From NCBI GenBank assembly GCA_018001015.1, contig JAGNIV010000008.1, forward strand, positions 1-64,000: a DNA stretch of 64,000 bases, written 5' to 3'. Below the pieces are notes generated by a model that had not been told where the DNA came from, searched no databases, and was given only the letters and a program-made list of their open reading frames with translations. This document shows positions 16,272 to 24,598 of the stretch, in pieces. The number at the start of each line of letters is the position of its first letter. Position 1 is the first letter of the stretch. Source of the stretch: Phenylobacterium sp. Its GTDB lineage: Bacteria > Pseudomonadota > Alphaproteobacteria > Caulobacterales > Caulobacteraceae. The position numbers were made by a program, and so were the translations under genes.

Positions 16272-17150
16272 ATGGTGGATATCAAGTCGGTCGGCGTCAT
16301 CGGCGCTGGTCAGATGGGTTCGGGCATCGCCCATGTGGTCGCCCTGGGCGGCTATGACGTGCTGCTGCACGATGTTAGCGCCGAACGGATCGAGACGGGT
16401 CTGGCCCAAATTCGCAAGAACATGACCCGCCAGGTCGTGCGCGGCATCATCACCCAGGAGGCGATGGACACCGCCATCGCCCGCATCAAGTCGGCGCCTG
16501 AACTGCAGACCATCGGTTCGACGGACCTGGCCATCGAGGCGGCCACCGAGAACGAGGAGGTCAAGAAGTCGATCTTCAAGGCCCTGACCCCGCACCTCGG
16601 TCCCAACACCCTGCTGGCGTCGAACACCTCGTCGATCTCCATCACCCGCCTGGGCGCGGCCTCTGACCGGCCCGGCCGGTTCATCGGCCTGCACTTCATG
16701 AACCCGGTGCCGCTGATGAACCTCGTGGAAATCATCCGCGGCATCGCCACCGACGCGCCCACCTACGAGACCGCCGTCAATTTCGCCAAGTCCCTGGGCA
16801 AGACCACCGCCAACGCCGAGGACTTCCCGGCCTTCATCGTCAACCGCGTGCTGGTGCCGATGATCAACGAGGCGATCTACACCCTGTATGAAGGCGTCGG
16901 CACGGTGGACGCCATCGACACCGCCCTGAAGCTGGGCGCCAACCATCCGATGGGCCCGCTGGAACTGGGCGACTTCATCGGCCTGGATACGGTGCTGTCG
17001 ATCATGAACGTGCTGTACGAGGGTCTCGCCGACTCCAAGTACCGCCCCTGCCCGCTGCTGGTGAAATACGTCGAGGCCGGCTGGCTGGGCCGCAAGACCG
17101 ACCGCGGCTTCTACGACTACCGCGGCGAGGTTCCGGTCCCGACGCGGTAG
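16272..17150 (+). CDS. hbd: 3-hydroxybutyryl-CoA dehydrogenase
   Basis: This 292-aa NAD(P)-dependent enzyme interconverts acetoacetyl-CoA and 3-hydroxybutyryl-CoA. It shows the Rossmann motif GVIGAGQMGSGIAHV, then LASNTSSISITRLG, the catalytic-His region GLHFMNPVPLM, and the C-terminal domain motif FPAFIVNRVLVPMINEAI, ending with KTDRGFYDY. Length is standard for Hbd/PaaH. Being next to etfBA it probably works in beta-oxidation or polyhydroxybutyrate metabolism. The next genes are an AT-richer islet. Confidence 0.95.
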   Translation: MVDIKSVGVIGAGQMGSGIAHVVALGGYDVLLHDVSAERIETGLAQIRKNMTRQVVRGIITQEAMDTAIARIKSAPELQTIGSTDLAIEAATENEEVKKSIFKALTPHLGPNTLLASNTSSISITRLGAASDRPGRFIGLHFMNPVPLMNLVEIIRGIATDAPTYETAVNFAKSLGKTTANAEDFPAFIVNRVLVPMINEAIYTLYEGVGTVDAIDTALKLGANHPMGPLELGDFIGLDTVLSIMNVLYEGLADSKYRPCPLLVKYVEAGWLGRKTDRGFYDYRGEVPVPTR

Positions 17151-17181
17151 AGAGTGCATACCAGTGGGCGGCTTGTTACCG

Positions 17182-17197
17182 ATTTGGTTAACCAAAT
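17182..17197. promoter_or_regulatory. 16-bp perfect palindrome ahead of the DUF488 gene
   Basis: ATTTGGTTAACCAAAT is perfectly self-complementary and lies 45 bp before the DUF488 start, in a 91-bp gap. It is a good candidate operator for a dimeric repressor acting on the two-gene islet. No regulator gene is seen next to it. Confidence 0.5.
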
Positions 17198-17241
17198 TTC
17201 AGCGAGCAGCCGGGAAACTCGCCGCCAGATAGCGAGGACGC

Positions 17242-17742
17242 ATGTTAAGTACAATTGGCTACGAAGGCGCGAGACCGGACGATTTCATTCAGACATTGCA
17301 GTCTGTTGGGATCGATCTCGTGATCGACATACGTGATCGTGCTCAGTCCCGCCGGCCAGGTTTTTCTAAGTCTTCACTCGGACAAATTCTCACCGAGGGC
17401 GGAATTCGATATATTCACTACAAAGAGCTTGGGGACCCCAAAGAAGGGCGTGACGCGGCACGCGCGAAAGATTTTGAAAAATTTCGCCGAGTGTTTGCTG
17501 GCGTCCTGGAAACTGAAGCGGCGAAGGCCGCACTAAAGAGGATCGCTGAGGCCTCGGCTATCGAGAGTGTTTGCCTTCTATGCTACGAGCGCGATCAAAC
17601 CCATTGCCACCGTGCGTTGGTAGCCTCTAAAATTGAGGCCATGACGGGTAGAAAGACTCGTCACCTCGGGGTTCGCCAATTTGAGCAGAATCACAAGCGC
17701 GCGGGACGAGTGCCTGATACTCGTGAAGGCGTTGCCACATAG
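17242..17742 (+). CDS. DUF488 family protein
   Basis: This 166-aa protein has the DUF488 pattern: STIGYEGARPDDFIQTL at the N-terminus, LVIDIRDRAQSRRPGFSK (residues 26-43), the YIHYKELGDP block, and the Cys/His-containing core VCLLCYERDQTHCHRALVASK (residues 110-130). The last block, with Cys114, Glu116, Cys122, His123 and Arg124, is the most conserved part of the family. The biochemical function of DUF488 is not established. The start has GAGGA upstream. GC content is near 50 percent by eye, well below neighbours, and the next gene overlaps it by 62 nt, so the two form one transferred module. Confidence 0.88.
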   Translation: MLSTIGYEGARPDDFIQTLQSVGIDLVIDIRDRAQSRRPGFSKSSLGQILTEGGIRYIHYKELGDPKEGRDAARAKDFEKFRRVFAGVLETEAAKAALKRIAEASAIESVCLLCYERDQTHCHRALVASKIEAMTGRKTRHLGVRQFEQNHKRAGRVPDTREGVAT

Positions 17743-18451
17743 AAGCAGTAACTATTTTGAGACTGTATGCTGTGCGGGCGTTGGCAGAGACTTGAAGTGG
17801 CGTCGACTCTATCCGGTTCCATATAGAATATTGGAAGATGCGCAGAAATTCGGTCGATGGAACTGGATAGACTATAATTTCACGTCGCCTGCGCACGACG
17901 GTCGACGGGAAAGCCAAAAAGTTGTGCCCGAGACCATTACGGTCGGCACCAAACTCAACGTGAACGAAAGATCTCGCCTCGCGTCCGCGTTAACTCGTGA
18001 GAGTGTTGAAGAGGCTGCTTCTCGCCAGGAAACACTGACGTTGATTCAGCCAGCTGATGTCACGTTCTCATGGAAGAGAAAATCGGACAGTGAGTTAGAT
18101 GATGAGCGTCGCAAGCACGCGGACCTAGTTCGACAAATATCTATGTTTGACAGCCCAGCAGCTCCACTGGAACCGTGTCCCTTTGCGTTTAGTTTCCGTT
18201 GGAAATCGATGTTCGGGAAAACCCATTCACACACATGCGATGACTGGGAAACAGCAACAGCCTTTTCTCGTCGCCGAGATCGGCTTGGCGAAGTTGATGC
18301 ACTGAAGTCGCTCAAGGATACGTACGAGCAAGACTACCTGCGAAAAGGCATGCGATTTGCGCTGGGCACGCACTCGCGCCGAGACCAGCAGTGGCTGCTG
18401 GTTGGCGTGCTCCGCGTTGACGAACAGACACAACAAGAGCTTCCCTTGTAG
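17681..18451 (+). CDS. Uncharacterised partner protein of DUF488
   Basis: This 256-aa protein has no named domain that I can assign. The N-terminal half (ECLILVKALPHRSSNYFETV, AGV..DLKWRRLYPVPYRI, WIDYNF, RRESQKV) resembles a widespread family that I recall seeing beside DUF488 genes. The C-terminal half has PFAFSFRWKSMFGKTHSHTCDDWE (His182, His184, Cys186, Asp187-188, Trp189, Glu190) and FALGTHSRRDQQWLLVGVLRV. The His/Cys/Asp cluster could bind metal or be catalytic. The likely start is TTG at 17681, giving a 62-nt overlap with DUF488; an in-frame GTG at 17723 would cut into conserved sequence. Function is unknown. Confidence 0.75.
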   Translation: MSRITSARDECLILVKALPHRSSNYFETVCCAGVGRDLKWRRLYPVPYRILEDAQKFGRWNWIDYNFTSPAHDGRRESQKVVPETITVGTKLNVNERSRLASALTRESVEEAASRQETLTLIQPADVTFSWKRKSDSELDDERRKHADLVRQISMFDSPAAPLEPCPFAFSFRWKSMFGKTHSHTCDDWETATAFSRRRDRLGEVDALKSLKDTYEQDYLRKGMRFALGTHSRRDQQWLLVGVLRVDEQTQQELPL

Positions 18452-18538
18452 GCGGAACGCCGTTCAGTTTGCCATTCTAGACTTTACGCCCCTCGGACCG
18501 CCCGCCAATAGGTTTCCGACAAATTCTCGGAGAAGACC

Positions 18539-20197
18539 ATGACCGACGCCGCCGCGGACTACATCATCGTCGGCGCGGGTTCCGCCGGGTGCGTGCTGGC
18601 CAACCGCCTGAGCGCCGACGCGTCCAACACGGTCCTGCTGCTGGAAGCCGGCGGCGACGACCGGCCCACCAGGGAGCCGAGTCAGTTCCTCTCCAACGTG
18701 ATGATCCACGTGCCGGTGGGCTACGCCCAGACCCTGAAGGATCCCAAGGTCAACTGGCTCTACCCGACCGAGCCCGATCCGGGCACCGGCGGCCGAGTGC
18801 ATGTCTGGCCGCGCGGCAAGGTGCTGGGCGGCTCGTCCTCGATCAATGGCCTGCTCTATATCCGTGGCCAGCAGGCCGACTATGACGGCTGGCGCCAGTT
18901 GGGCTGCGAGGGCTGGGGCTGGGACGACGTCGCGCCCTATTTCAAGCGCTCGCAGCACCAGGAGCGCGGCGCCAACGCACACCACGCCGTGGGCGGGCCA
19001 CTCAATGTCTCCGACGTCACCACCAAGCACCCGGTGTCCGACGCGGTGGTGGAGGCCTGTGTCGAGGCCGGCATCCCGCGAAACGAGGATGTCAACGGCG
19101 AGAACCAGGAGGGCGTCAGCTACTACCAGCTGACCGTCAAGAACGGTCAGCGCCAGTCGGCGGCGGTGGCCTACCTGCACCCGGCCATGGGCCGCGCGAA
19201 CCTCAAGGTCGAGACCCGGGCGCTCACCACAAAGGTGATCTTCGAGGGCAAGAAGGCCGTCGGGATCGAGTACCTGCAGGGCGGCGTCCGCAAGATCGCG
19301 ACGGCCCGGCGCGAGGTGATCCTGGCCGGCGGGGCGATCAACTCGCCGCAGCTGCTGCAGCTGTCGGGGATCGGTCCCGGCGAACTGCTGCGCGACCATG
19401 GCATCGAGGTGATCGCCGACCTGCCCGGCGTCGGTGAGAATCTGCAGGACCACTACGTCATGGGGGTCACCTACCGGCTGAAGCCCGGCACCATCTCGGT
19501 CAATGAACTCACCAAGGGCCCTCGCTTCCTCGGCGAGATCCTGAAATACGCCTTCCAGCGCAAGGGGTTGCTGACGCTTTCGGCCGCCCACGTGGCGGCC
19601 TTCTGCAAGTCCCGGCCCGATCTGGCCGGCCCAGACATCCAGTTCCACATCCTGCCGGCGTCGCAGAACCTGGAAAAGGCGATGACCGAGGGCAAGATGG
19701 AGCTGGACGGCGCGCCGGGCCTGACCATCGCGCCGTGCCAGGTGCGGCCCGAGAGCCGGGGAACCATCCACATCAAGTCGGCCGATCCCAGCGTCTACCC
19801 CGCCATCACCCCCAACTATCTGTCCGACCCCCTAGACCAGGAGGTGGCGGTGGCCGGGCTGAAATGGGCGCGCAAGATCGCCGCCCAGCCGGCGCTGGCC
19901 CGCTATATCGACCACGAGATGCTGCCCGGCCCCGACTTCACCAACGACGAGGCCCTGCTGGGCTATGCCCGCATGGCCGGGTCGACCATCTATCACCCCG
20001 TGGGCACCTGCCAGATGGGCTCTGGCCCCATGGCGGTGGTGGACGCCCAGCTGCGCGTGCGCGGTGTCGAGGGTCTGCGGGTGGTGGACGCCTCGGTGAT
20101 GCCGCGCCTGGTCTCGGGCAACACCAATGCGCCCACCATCATGATCGCGGAAAAGGCGGCTGACATGCTGCTGGGCCGGGTCGCCGCGTCCAATTAG
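18539..20197 (+). CDS. GMC family oxidoreductase (choline dehydrogenase-like)
   Basis: This 552-aa FAD enzyme belongs to the glucose-methanol-choline family. The N-terminal ADP-binding motif is DYIIVGAGSAGCVLANRLS, with the Glu that binds ribose in LLLEAGG. The family signature WPRGKVLGGSSSINGLLYIRG is at residues about 92-112. The second signature is GAINSPQLLQLSGIG, and the C-terminal active site has YHPVGTCQMG with the catalytic His. It oxidises an alcohol to the aldehyde. No betaine genes are nearby, so the substrate should be treated as an unspecified alcohol. Confidence 0.93.
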   Translation: MTDAAADYIIVGAGSAGCVLANRLSADASNTVLLLEAGGDDRPTREPSQFLSNVMIHVPVGYAQTLKDPKVNWLYPTEPDPGTGGRVHVWPRGKVLGGSSSINGLLYIRGQQADYDGWRQLGCEGWGWDDVAPYFKRSQHQERGANAHHAVGGPLNVSDVTTKHPVSDAVVEACVEAGIPRNEDVNGENQEGVSYYQLTVKNGQRQSAAVAYLHPAMGRANLKVETRALTTKVIFEGKKAVGIEYLQGGVRKIATARREVILAGGAINSPQLLQLSGIGPGELLRDHGIEVIADLPGVGENLQDHYVMGVTYRLKPGTISVNELTKGPRFLGEILKYAFQRKGLLTLSAAHVAAFCKSRPDLAGPDIQFHILPASQNLEKAMTEGKMELDGAPGLTIAPCQVRPESRGTIHIKSADPSVYPAITPNYLSDPLDQEVAVAGLKWARKIAAQPALARYIDHEMLPGPDFTNDEALLGYARMAGSTIYHPVGTCQMGSGPMAVVDAQLRVRGVEGLRVVDASVMPRLVSGNTNAPTIMIAEKAADMLLGRVAASN

Positions 20198-20283
20198 CGC
20201 TGCGCCCTCGCGCAAACGTTAATCCATTCGACTTGCACCGCCGCGCCATCGGATACTCGAAAGCGATTCGGCTAGGCGGAATT

Positions 20284-21546
20284 ATGCGACGGCTCACATT
20301 GGCGCTGCTTTCGGGCGCCTATCTCTGTGTTGCTCTGATCTTCGCCCTCCTCCTGTGGCGTAACGGGGGAGGCTGGGCGGCTGGCCTCTCGATGCTCGCG
20401 GCCGGATTCGCCCTTTGCTACACCTTCCACGGCCTGATCATGCACAGCCTGGAGAACGCCGCCCTGCGTCGGGAGCTGGAGAACATCCGCGAGGCTCAGC
20501 GCATCCTGATCGACCAGATGGAACGCATGGACGCCCGCGTCGTCGAGGTGGTCGACACCGTCACCGACGACGCCGCCCGCCGCTCCGAGGAACTGACCGG
20601 CGAGGTTCACATGCTGGAGGACCTGGTCCAGCGCATGGGCCAGCGGCTGGAGGAGCGGATGGTCCAGGCGCCGCCGCTCAGCGCCCGCCACGCCCCGCAG
20701 CATCGCCAGTCCGCCGCCCTGCTGGAGACCATCCGCGAGGCCCTGGCCGAAAACCGCGTCGACCTCTACCTGCAGCCGGTGGTGGGCCTGCCGCAGCGCC
20801 GGACGGTCTTCTACGAGAGCTTCTCCCGGCTGCGCGACGAGACCGGTCGGGTGATGATGCCGGCCGAGTACCTGGCCGTGGCGGAGCCCGAGGGCCTGGT
20901 CACCTCCATCGACAACCTGCTGCTGTTCCGCTGCGTGCAGATCGTCCGCCGCCTGGCCAAGACCGACAAGAAGATCGGCATCTTCTGCAACATCTCCACC
21001 TCCAGCCTGGCCGACGAGAGCTTCTTCCCGCAGTTCCTCGACCTGCTGGCCGCCAACCGCGACCTGGCCGGGGCCCTGATCTTCGAGCTGGGCCAGGCCG
21101 CCTTCGACGCGCGCGGCGCGGTGGAGGCCCGCAACATGGGCAAGCTGGCCGATCTCGGCTTCCGCTTCAGCCTCGACAAGGTCGTGGACCTGGATCTCGA
21201 CTTCCAGGATCTGGCGCGCTCGGACGTGAAGTTCCTGAAGATCGGTGCCTCGTTCCTGCTGAACCAGCTGGTGGAGACCGACGAGGGCCTGGTGCTGAAG
21301 TCCATGCCCGACCTGGCCGCCCAGGACTTCGCCACGCTCACCCGCCGCTACGGCGTCGAGATCATCGCCGAGAAGGTCGAGGAAGAGCGCCAGATCGTCG
21401 ACATCCTCGAACTCGACATCGCCTATGGCCAGGGCCACCTGTTCGGCGAGCCGCGCCCGATCAAGGACGCGGTGCTGGCCGAGACCGATCCCCCCGCCGA
21501 GTTCCTGCGCACCAACATGCGTCGCCGCGCCGGCGGGCGGCACTAA
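20284..21546 (+). CDS. tipF: TipF-like polar EAL-domain protein
   Basis: This 420-aa protein has two transmembrane helices (residues about 4-25 and 32-53), a coiled coil (about 57-130), and a C-terminal EAL-type domain (about 145-400). This architecture matches Caulobacter TipF, which marks the flagellated pole. The EAL tripeptide is ESF (Glu178-Ser-Phe) within FYESFSRL. The phosphodiesterase motifs look incomplete, in line with c-di-GMP binding rather than hydrolysis. The ATG at 20284 was chosen because the membrane helix starts right after it. A HAD phosphatase follows 48 bp on. Confidence 0.85.
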   Translation: MRRLTLALLSGAYLCVALIFALLLWRNGGGWAAGLSMLAAGFALCYTFHGLIMHSLENAALRRELENIREAQRILIDQMERMDARVVEVVDTVTDDAARRSEELTGEVHMLEDLVQRMGQRLEERMVQAPPLSARHAPQHRQSAALLETIREALAENRVDLYLQPVVGLPQRRTVFYESFSRLRDETGRVMMPAEYLAVAEPEGLVTSIDNLLLFRCVQIVRRLAKTDKKIGIFCNISTSSLADESFFPQFLDLLAANRDLAGALIFELGQAAFDARGAVEARNMGKLADLGFRFSLDKVVDLDLDFQDLARSDVKFLKIGASFLLNQLVETDEGLVLKSMPDLAAQDFATLTRRYGVEIIAEKVEEERQIVDILELDIAYGQGHLFGEPRPIKDAVLAETDPPAEFLRTNMRRRAGGRH

Positions 21547-21594
21547 CGCCAAAGCCGTTGACCGGTACGGCGCGGGCCTTTACCGCCCGGCCCC

Positions 21595-22455
21595 ATGACC
21601 GCACCCCAGATCGTCTCCGGACTCTCCGACCTCGCCGACCGCTACGACGTGATCCTCTCCGACGTCTGGGGCGTGATCCACAATGGCCGGGAGAGCTTCC
21701 CGGCCGCCTGTGGAGCCCTGGCCACGTGGGGTGAGACCAAGCCGGTGGTGTTGATCTCCAACTCACCGCGCCCCTCCCACTCGGTGATCCCGCAACTGGA
21801 TGAGCTGGGGGTGCAACGCGCCGCGTGGCAGGCCTTCGTCACCTCGGGCGACGCCACCCGCGTGCTGCTGGGCGAACTGGCCCCCGGCCCGGCCTGGCGC
21901 GTCGGCCCCGACCGCGACGCCCCGCTCTATGAGGGCCTGGGCCTGGACTATGCCGACTATGACAAGGCCGCCTTCATCTCGGTGACCGGTCCCTATGACG
22001 ACGAGGTCGAGGGACCGGGGGACTATCAGGAGCGCTTCGAGGCCTGCGCCAAACGCGGCCTGGTGATGACCTGCGCCAATCCCGACATCGTCGTGCAGCG
22101 GGGCGACCGGCTGATCTATTGTGGCGGGGCGCTGGCCCAACTCTACGCCCAGCTGGGGGGCAAGGTGCTGATGGCCGGCAAGCCCTATGCGCCAATCTAC
22201 GACCTATGCCTGGTGGAGGCGCAACGTCTGCTGGGCCGGCCGGTGGACCGCAGCCGCGTCCTCTGCATCGGCGACGGCCTGCCCACCGATGTGAAGGGCG
22301 CCAACGACCAGGGCCTGGACGTGCTGTTCGTGGCCAGCGGCATCCATGGGGCCGAGACCATCGGGGCCGACGGGCTCAATGCGAAGGCCGTGGAAGATTT
22401 GCTCGCCGCCGACGGCCTGACGGCCACCTACGCGATCGCGGACCTGGTCTGGTGA
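21595..22455 (+). CDS. HAD-superfamily class IIA hydrolase
   Basis: This 286-aa phosphatase belongs to the HAD IIA group seen in alphaproteobacteria. Motif I is YDVILSDVWGVIHNGRESF with the nucleophile Asp in SDVW, motif II is VLISNSPR, a lysine region is MAGKPYAPIY, and motif IV is VLCIGDGLPTDVKGANDQGLDVLFV. The substrate is a small phosphomonoester, not specified by sequence. It follows tipF by 48 bp and may share its transcript. Confidence 0.88.
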   Translation: MTAPQIVSGLSDLADRYDVILSDVWGVIHNGRESFPAACGALATWGETKPVVLISNSPRPSHSVIPQLDELGVQRAAWQAFVTSGDATRVLLGELAPGPAWRVGPDRDAPLYEGLGLDYADYDKAAFISVTGPYDDEVEGPGDYQERFEACAKRGLVMTCANPDIVVQRGDRLIYCGGALAQLYAQLGGKVLMAGKPYAPIYDLCLVEAQRLLGRPVDRSRVLCIGDGLPTDVKGANDQGLDVLFVASGIHGAETIGADGLNAKAVEDLLAADGLTATYAIADLVW

Positions 22456-22491
22456 TCTTCCTCCTCTGGTCCCGATAGGGGAAGAAGAGTC

Positions 22492-22962
22492 CTATTTCAC
22501 CCGCTTGAGGGTGCTGGGCAGGGAGTCCGGCAGTGGGGTCATGTCGCCGCCCAGAACCTTCAGCGCCTCGTCGTTTCCGAGGCGGCGATAGTGACGGCGC
22601 TCGCCCTCCGGCTTGTCGGGGTTGAGCACATAGACCGTGGCGTCGGGGTCGACGGCATCGCCTCGCAGGGTGCCCCATATGCCGATGGAGGTGATGGGCG
22701 CGCCGCGCTCAAGATAGGTCTCCACAAGCCTGTATGTCCCGTCGCCGGAATAGGGGGCGTCGCGGGTCAGGGTCAGCTCGGTGCGTATGCCGGGACAGTC
22801 GGCGCAGGGTAGGTCGCCGGAGAAGCTCATCGTCATCGCCGAGGGGATGACCGCCCCGGAGGCCGCCGGCGGGGCGGCGGGCGCCGCGGGCGGCTTCGCA
22901 GCCTGCGGTGAACAGGCCGCCGTCATCAGCGCCACGGTCAGGATCAGGGTCAGGTGGTTCAT
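22492..22962 (-). CDS. NlpE-like lipoprotein
   Basis: This 156-aa protein has a lipoprotein signal with lipobox MTAAC, so the lipidated residue is Cys17. A Pro/Ala-rich spacer follows, then an NlpE N-terminal-type beta domain with the diagnostic CADCPGI motif (a CxxC) and LTLTRDAPYSGDGTYRLVETY. NlpE proteins sit in the outer membrane and in enterics respond to copper or envelope stress. Here the C-terminal OB-fold of E. coli NlpE is missing, so the role is likely different. It is convergent with the HAD gene. Confidence 0.8.
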   Translation of the reverse strand: MNHLTLILTVALMTAACSPQAAKPPAAPAAPPAASGAVIPSAMTMSFSGDLPCADCPGIRTELTLTRDAPYSGDGTYRLVETYLERGAPITSIGIWGTLRGDAVDPDATVYVLNPDKPEGERRHYRRLGNDEALKVLGGDMTPLPDSLPSTLKRVK

Positions 22963-23075
22963 CAGACGCCTCCGCAGTTGAGCCTCGCAAGCTTGGCCAT
23001 AACGCTCGATCTCGTCCAGGGCTTCGCTTGTGGGCCCAAGGCCGCTAAGAAGCGCAACGGCTAGGGGACGCGCGC

Positions 23076-23498
23076 GTGCAGGGACTGTTCTTCGAAGATC
23101 TGAGTGTCGGCCAGAGCGCCGAGACCACCAAGGTCGTCACCGCCAACGACGTCGAGGCCTTCGCCGCCGTCTCCGGCGACACCAACCCCGTCCACCTGGA
23201 CGAGGACTACGCCCAGACCACCACCTTCCAGACCCGCATCGCCCACGGCATGCTGTCGGGCGCCTATATCTCGGCGGTGATCGGCACCAAGCTGCCGGGC
23301 CCCGGTTCTATCTATCTCTCCCAGTCGATGCGGTTCCGCCGGCCGGTGAAGCTGGGGGACGCGGTGGTGACCCGGGTGACGATCCAGGCCCTGGACGAGG
23401 CCCGTGGCCACGCGACCCTGGCCACCGTCTGCCAGGTGAACGGCAAGACCGTGGTGGACGGCGAGGCGGTGATCATGGTCCCGCGGAAGGGCGCCTGA
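23076..23498 (+). CDS. MaoC-like (R)-enoyl-CoA hydratase
   Basis: This 140-aa protein is a single hot-dog domain with the hydratase 2 motif: FAAVSGDTNPVHLDEDYA (Asp and His of the catalytic dyad) and RIAHGMLSGAYISAVIG. It fits PhaJ-type enzymes that make (R)-3-hydroxyacyl-CoA. The start is GTG. The ribF gene begins 5 bp after its stop, so both are on one transcript. It could also be the dehydratase of another acyl chain pathway. Confidence 0.85.
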   Translation: MQGLFFEDLSVGQSAETTKVVTANDVEAFAAVSGDTNPVHLDEDYAQTTTFQTRIAHGMLSGAYISAVIGTKLPGPGSIYLSQSMRFRRPVKLGDAVVTRVTIQALDEARGHATLATVCQVNGKTVVDGEAVIMVPRKGA

Positions 23499-23503
23499 TT
23501 TCC

Positions 23504-24439
23504 ATGCGTATCGTTCAGGGCTGGAAGGGTTTGGCCGACGCCGACCGCGGCGCATCCGTCGCGCTGGGCAATTTCGACGGCGTGCATCGTGGCCACCAGC
23601 AGGTGATCGCGCTCGCCGCCAGGGCCGCCGGCGAGTTGAGGGCGCCCCTGGGGGTGATCAGCTTCGAACCGCACCCGCGCCGGATCTTCCAGCCCGACGC
23701 TCCGCCTTTCCGGCTGATGACCACCGACCAGCAGGTCCGCGCCCTGGCCGGTCTCGGGGTCGACATCTTCTACATCCTGCCCTTCGACGCCGAGTTGGAG
23801 CACCTCACCGACCGGCAGTTCGCCGAGCAGGTGCTGCACGAAGGGCTGGGGATCCGGCACGTCTCGGTCGGCTTCGACATCTCCTTCGGCCATGGCCGGA
23901 CCGGCAGTCCTCTGACCATGAGCCAGTACGGCCAGGAGCGCGGCTTCGGCGTCTCGGTGGCTCAGGCGGTGGGCGACGGGGATGCCAAGTATTCCTCCAC
24001 CGGCGTGCGCGAAGCTTTGCGCGACGGCCATCCGGAAGCCGCGGCGGCGATCCTGGGCAGGCCCTTCGCGTTGGAAGGCATGGTGGAGCACGGCCGCCAG
24101 CTGGGCCGGACCCTGGGCTATCCCACCGCCAATGTGGCCCTGGCCGACTACGTGATGCCGCGCTTCGGGGTCTATGCCACCCGCACCCGGCTACCGGATG
24201 GCCGGGAGATCGCCGGCGTGGCCAATATCGGGGTCAATCCCACCATCGACGGGGAGATCGCGCCGCGCCTGGAGGTCTGGCTGTTCGACTTTGACGAGGA
24301 CATCTACGATCAGGTGATCGAGACCGACCTCATCGCCTTCCTGCGCGACGAGGCCAAGTTCGCCGACCTGGCGAGCATGGTCGCCCAGATCGACACCGAC
24401 GCCGCCCAGGCCCGCGCCCTGCTGCTGCCGCAACTCTAA
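23504..24439 (+). CDS. ribF: Bifunctional riboflavin kinase / FAD synthetase
   Basis: This 311-aa enzyme makes FMN and then FAD from riboflavin. The N-terminal nucleotidyltransferase domain has ALGNFDGVHRGHQQVI (with the HxGH-like motif) and VSVGFDISFGHGRTG; the C-terminal kinase domain has RTLGYPTANVALADYVMPRFGVYATRT and GVANIGVNPTI. Length and order are typical. The ATG at 23504 sits 5 bp after the upstream hydratase stop. FAD supply suits the many flavoenzymes around. Confidence 0.96.
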   Translation: MRIVQGWKGLADADRGASVALGNFDGVHRGHQQVIALAARAAGELRAPLGVISFEPHPRRIFQPDAPPFRLMTTDQQVRALAGLGVDIFYILPFDAELEHLTDRQFAEQVLHEGLGIRHVSVGFDISFGHGRTGSPLTMSQYGQERGFGVSVAQAVGDGDAKYSSTGVREALRDGHPEAAAAILGRPFALEGMVEHGRQLGRTLGYPTANVALADYVMPRFGVYATRTRLPDGREIAGVANIGVNPTIDGEIAPRLEVWLFDFDEDIYDQVIETDLIAFLRDEAKFADLASMVAQIDTDAAQARALLLPQL

Positions 24440-24598
24440 AGGGCTCGCCCGACGCGCGGGCCTCTGCTATCTCCGCCCGCTATGACCTTGGTTCGGACAT
24501 TGTCGCGAATTACCCGCCCGGCGTGACGCCGCCGGACGAAGCTCCAGCGCGCGCCGGGATCACCCGCACACTCGTTCCGAACTCCGCTGGAAAGCCCC

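Noticed and set aside
17151..18538. Prophage or integrated element at the islet
   Set aside because: No integrase, tRNA target or flanking direct repeats were seen; only base composition and gene content mark it as acquired.
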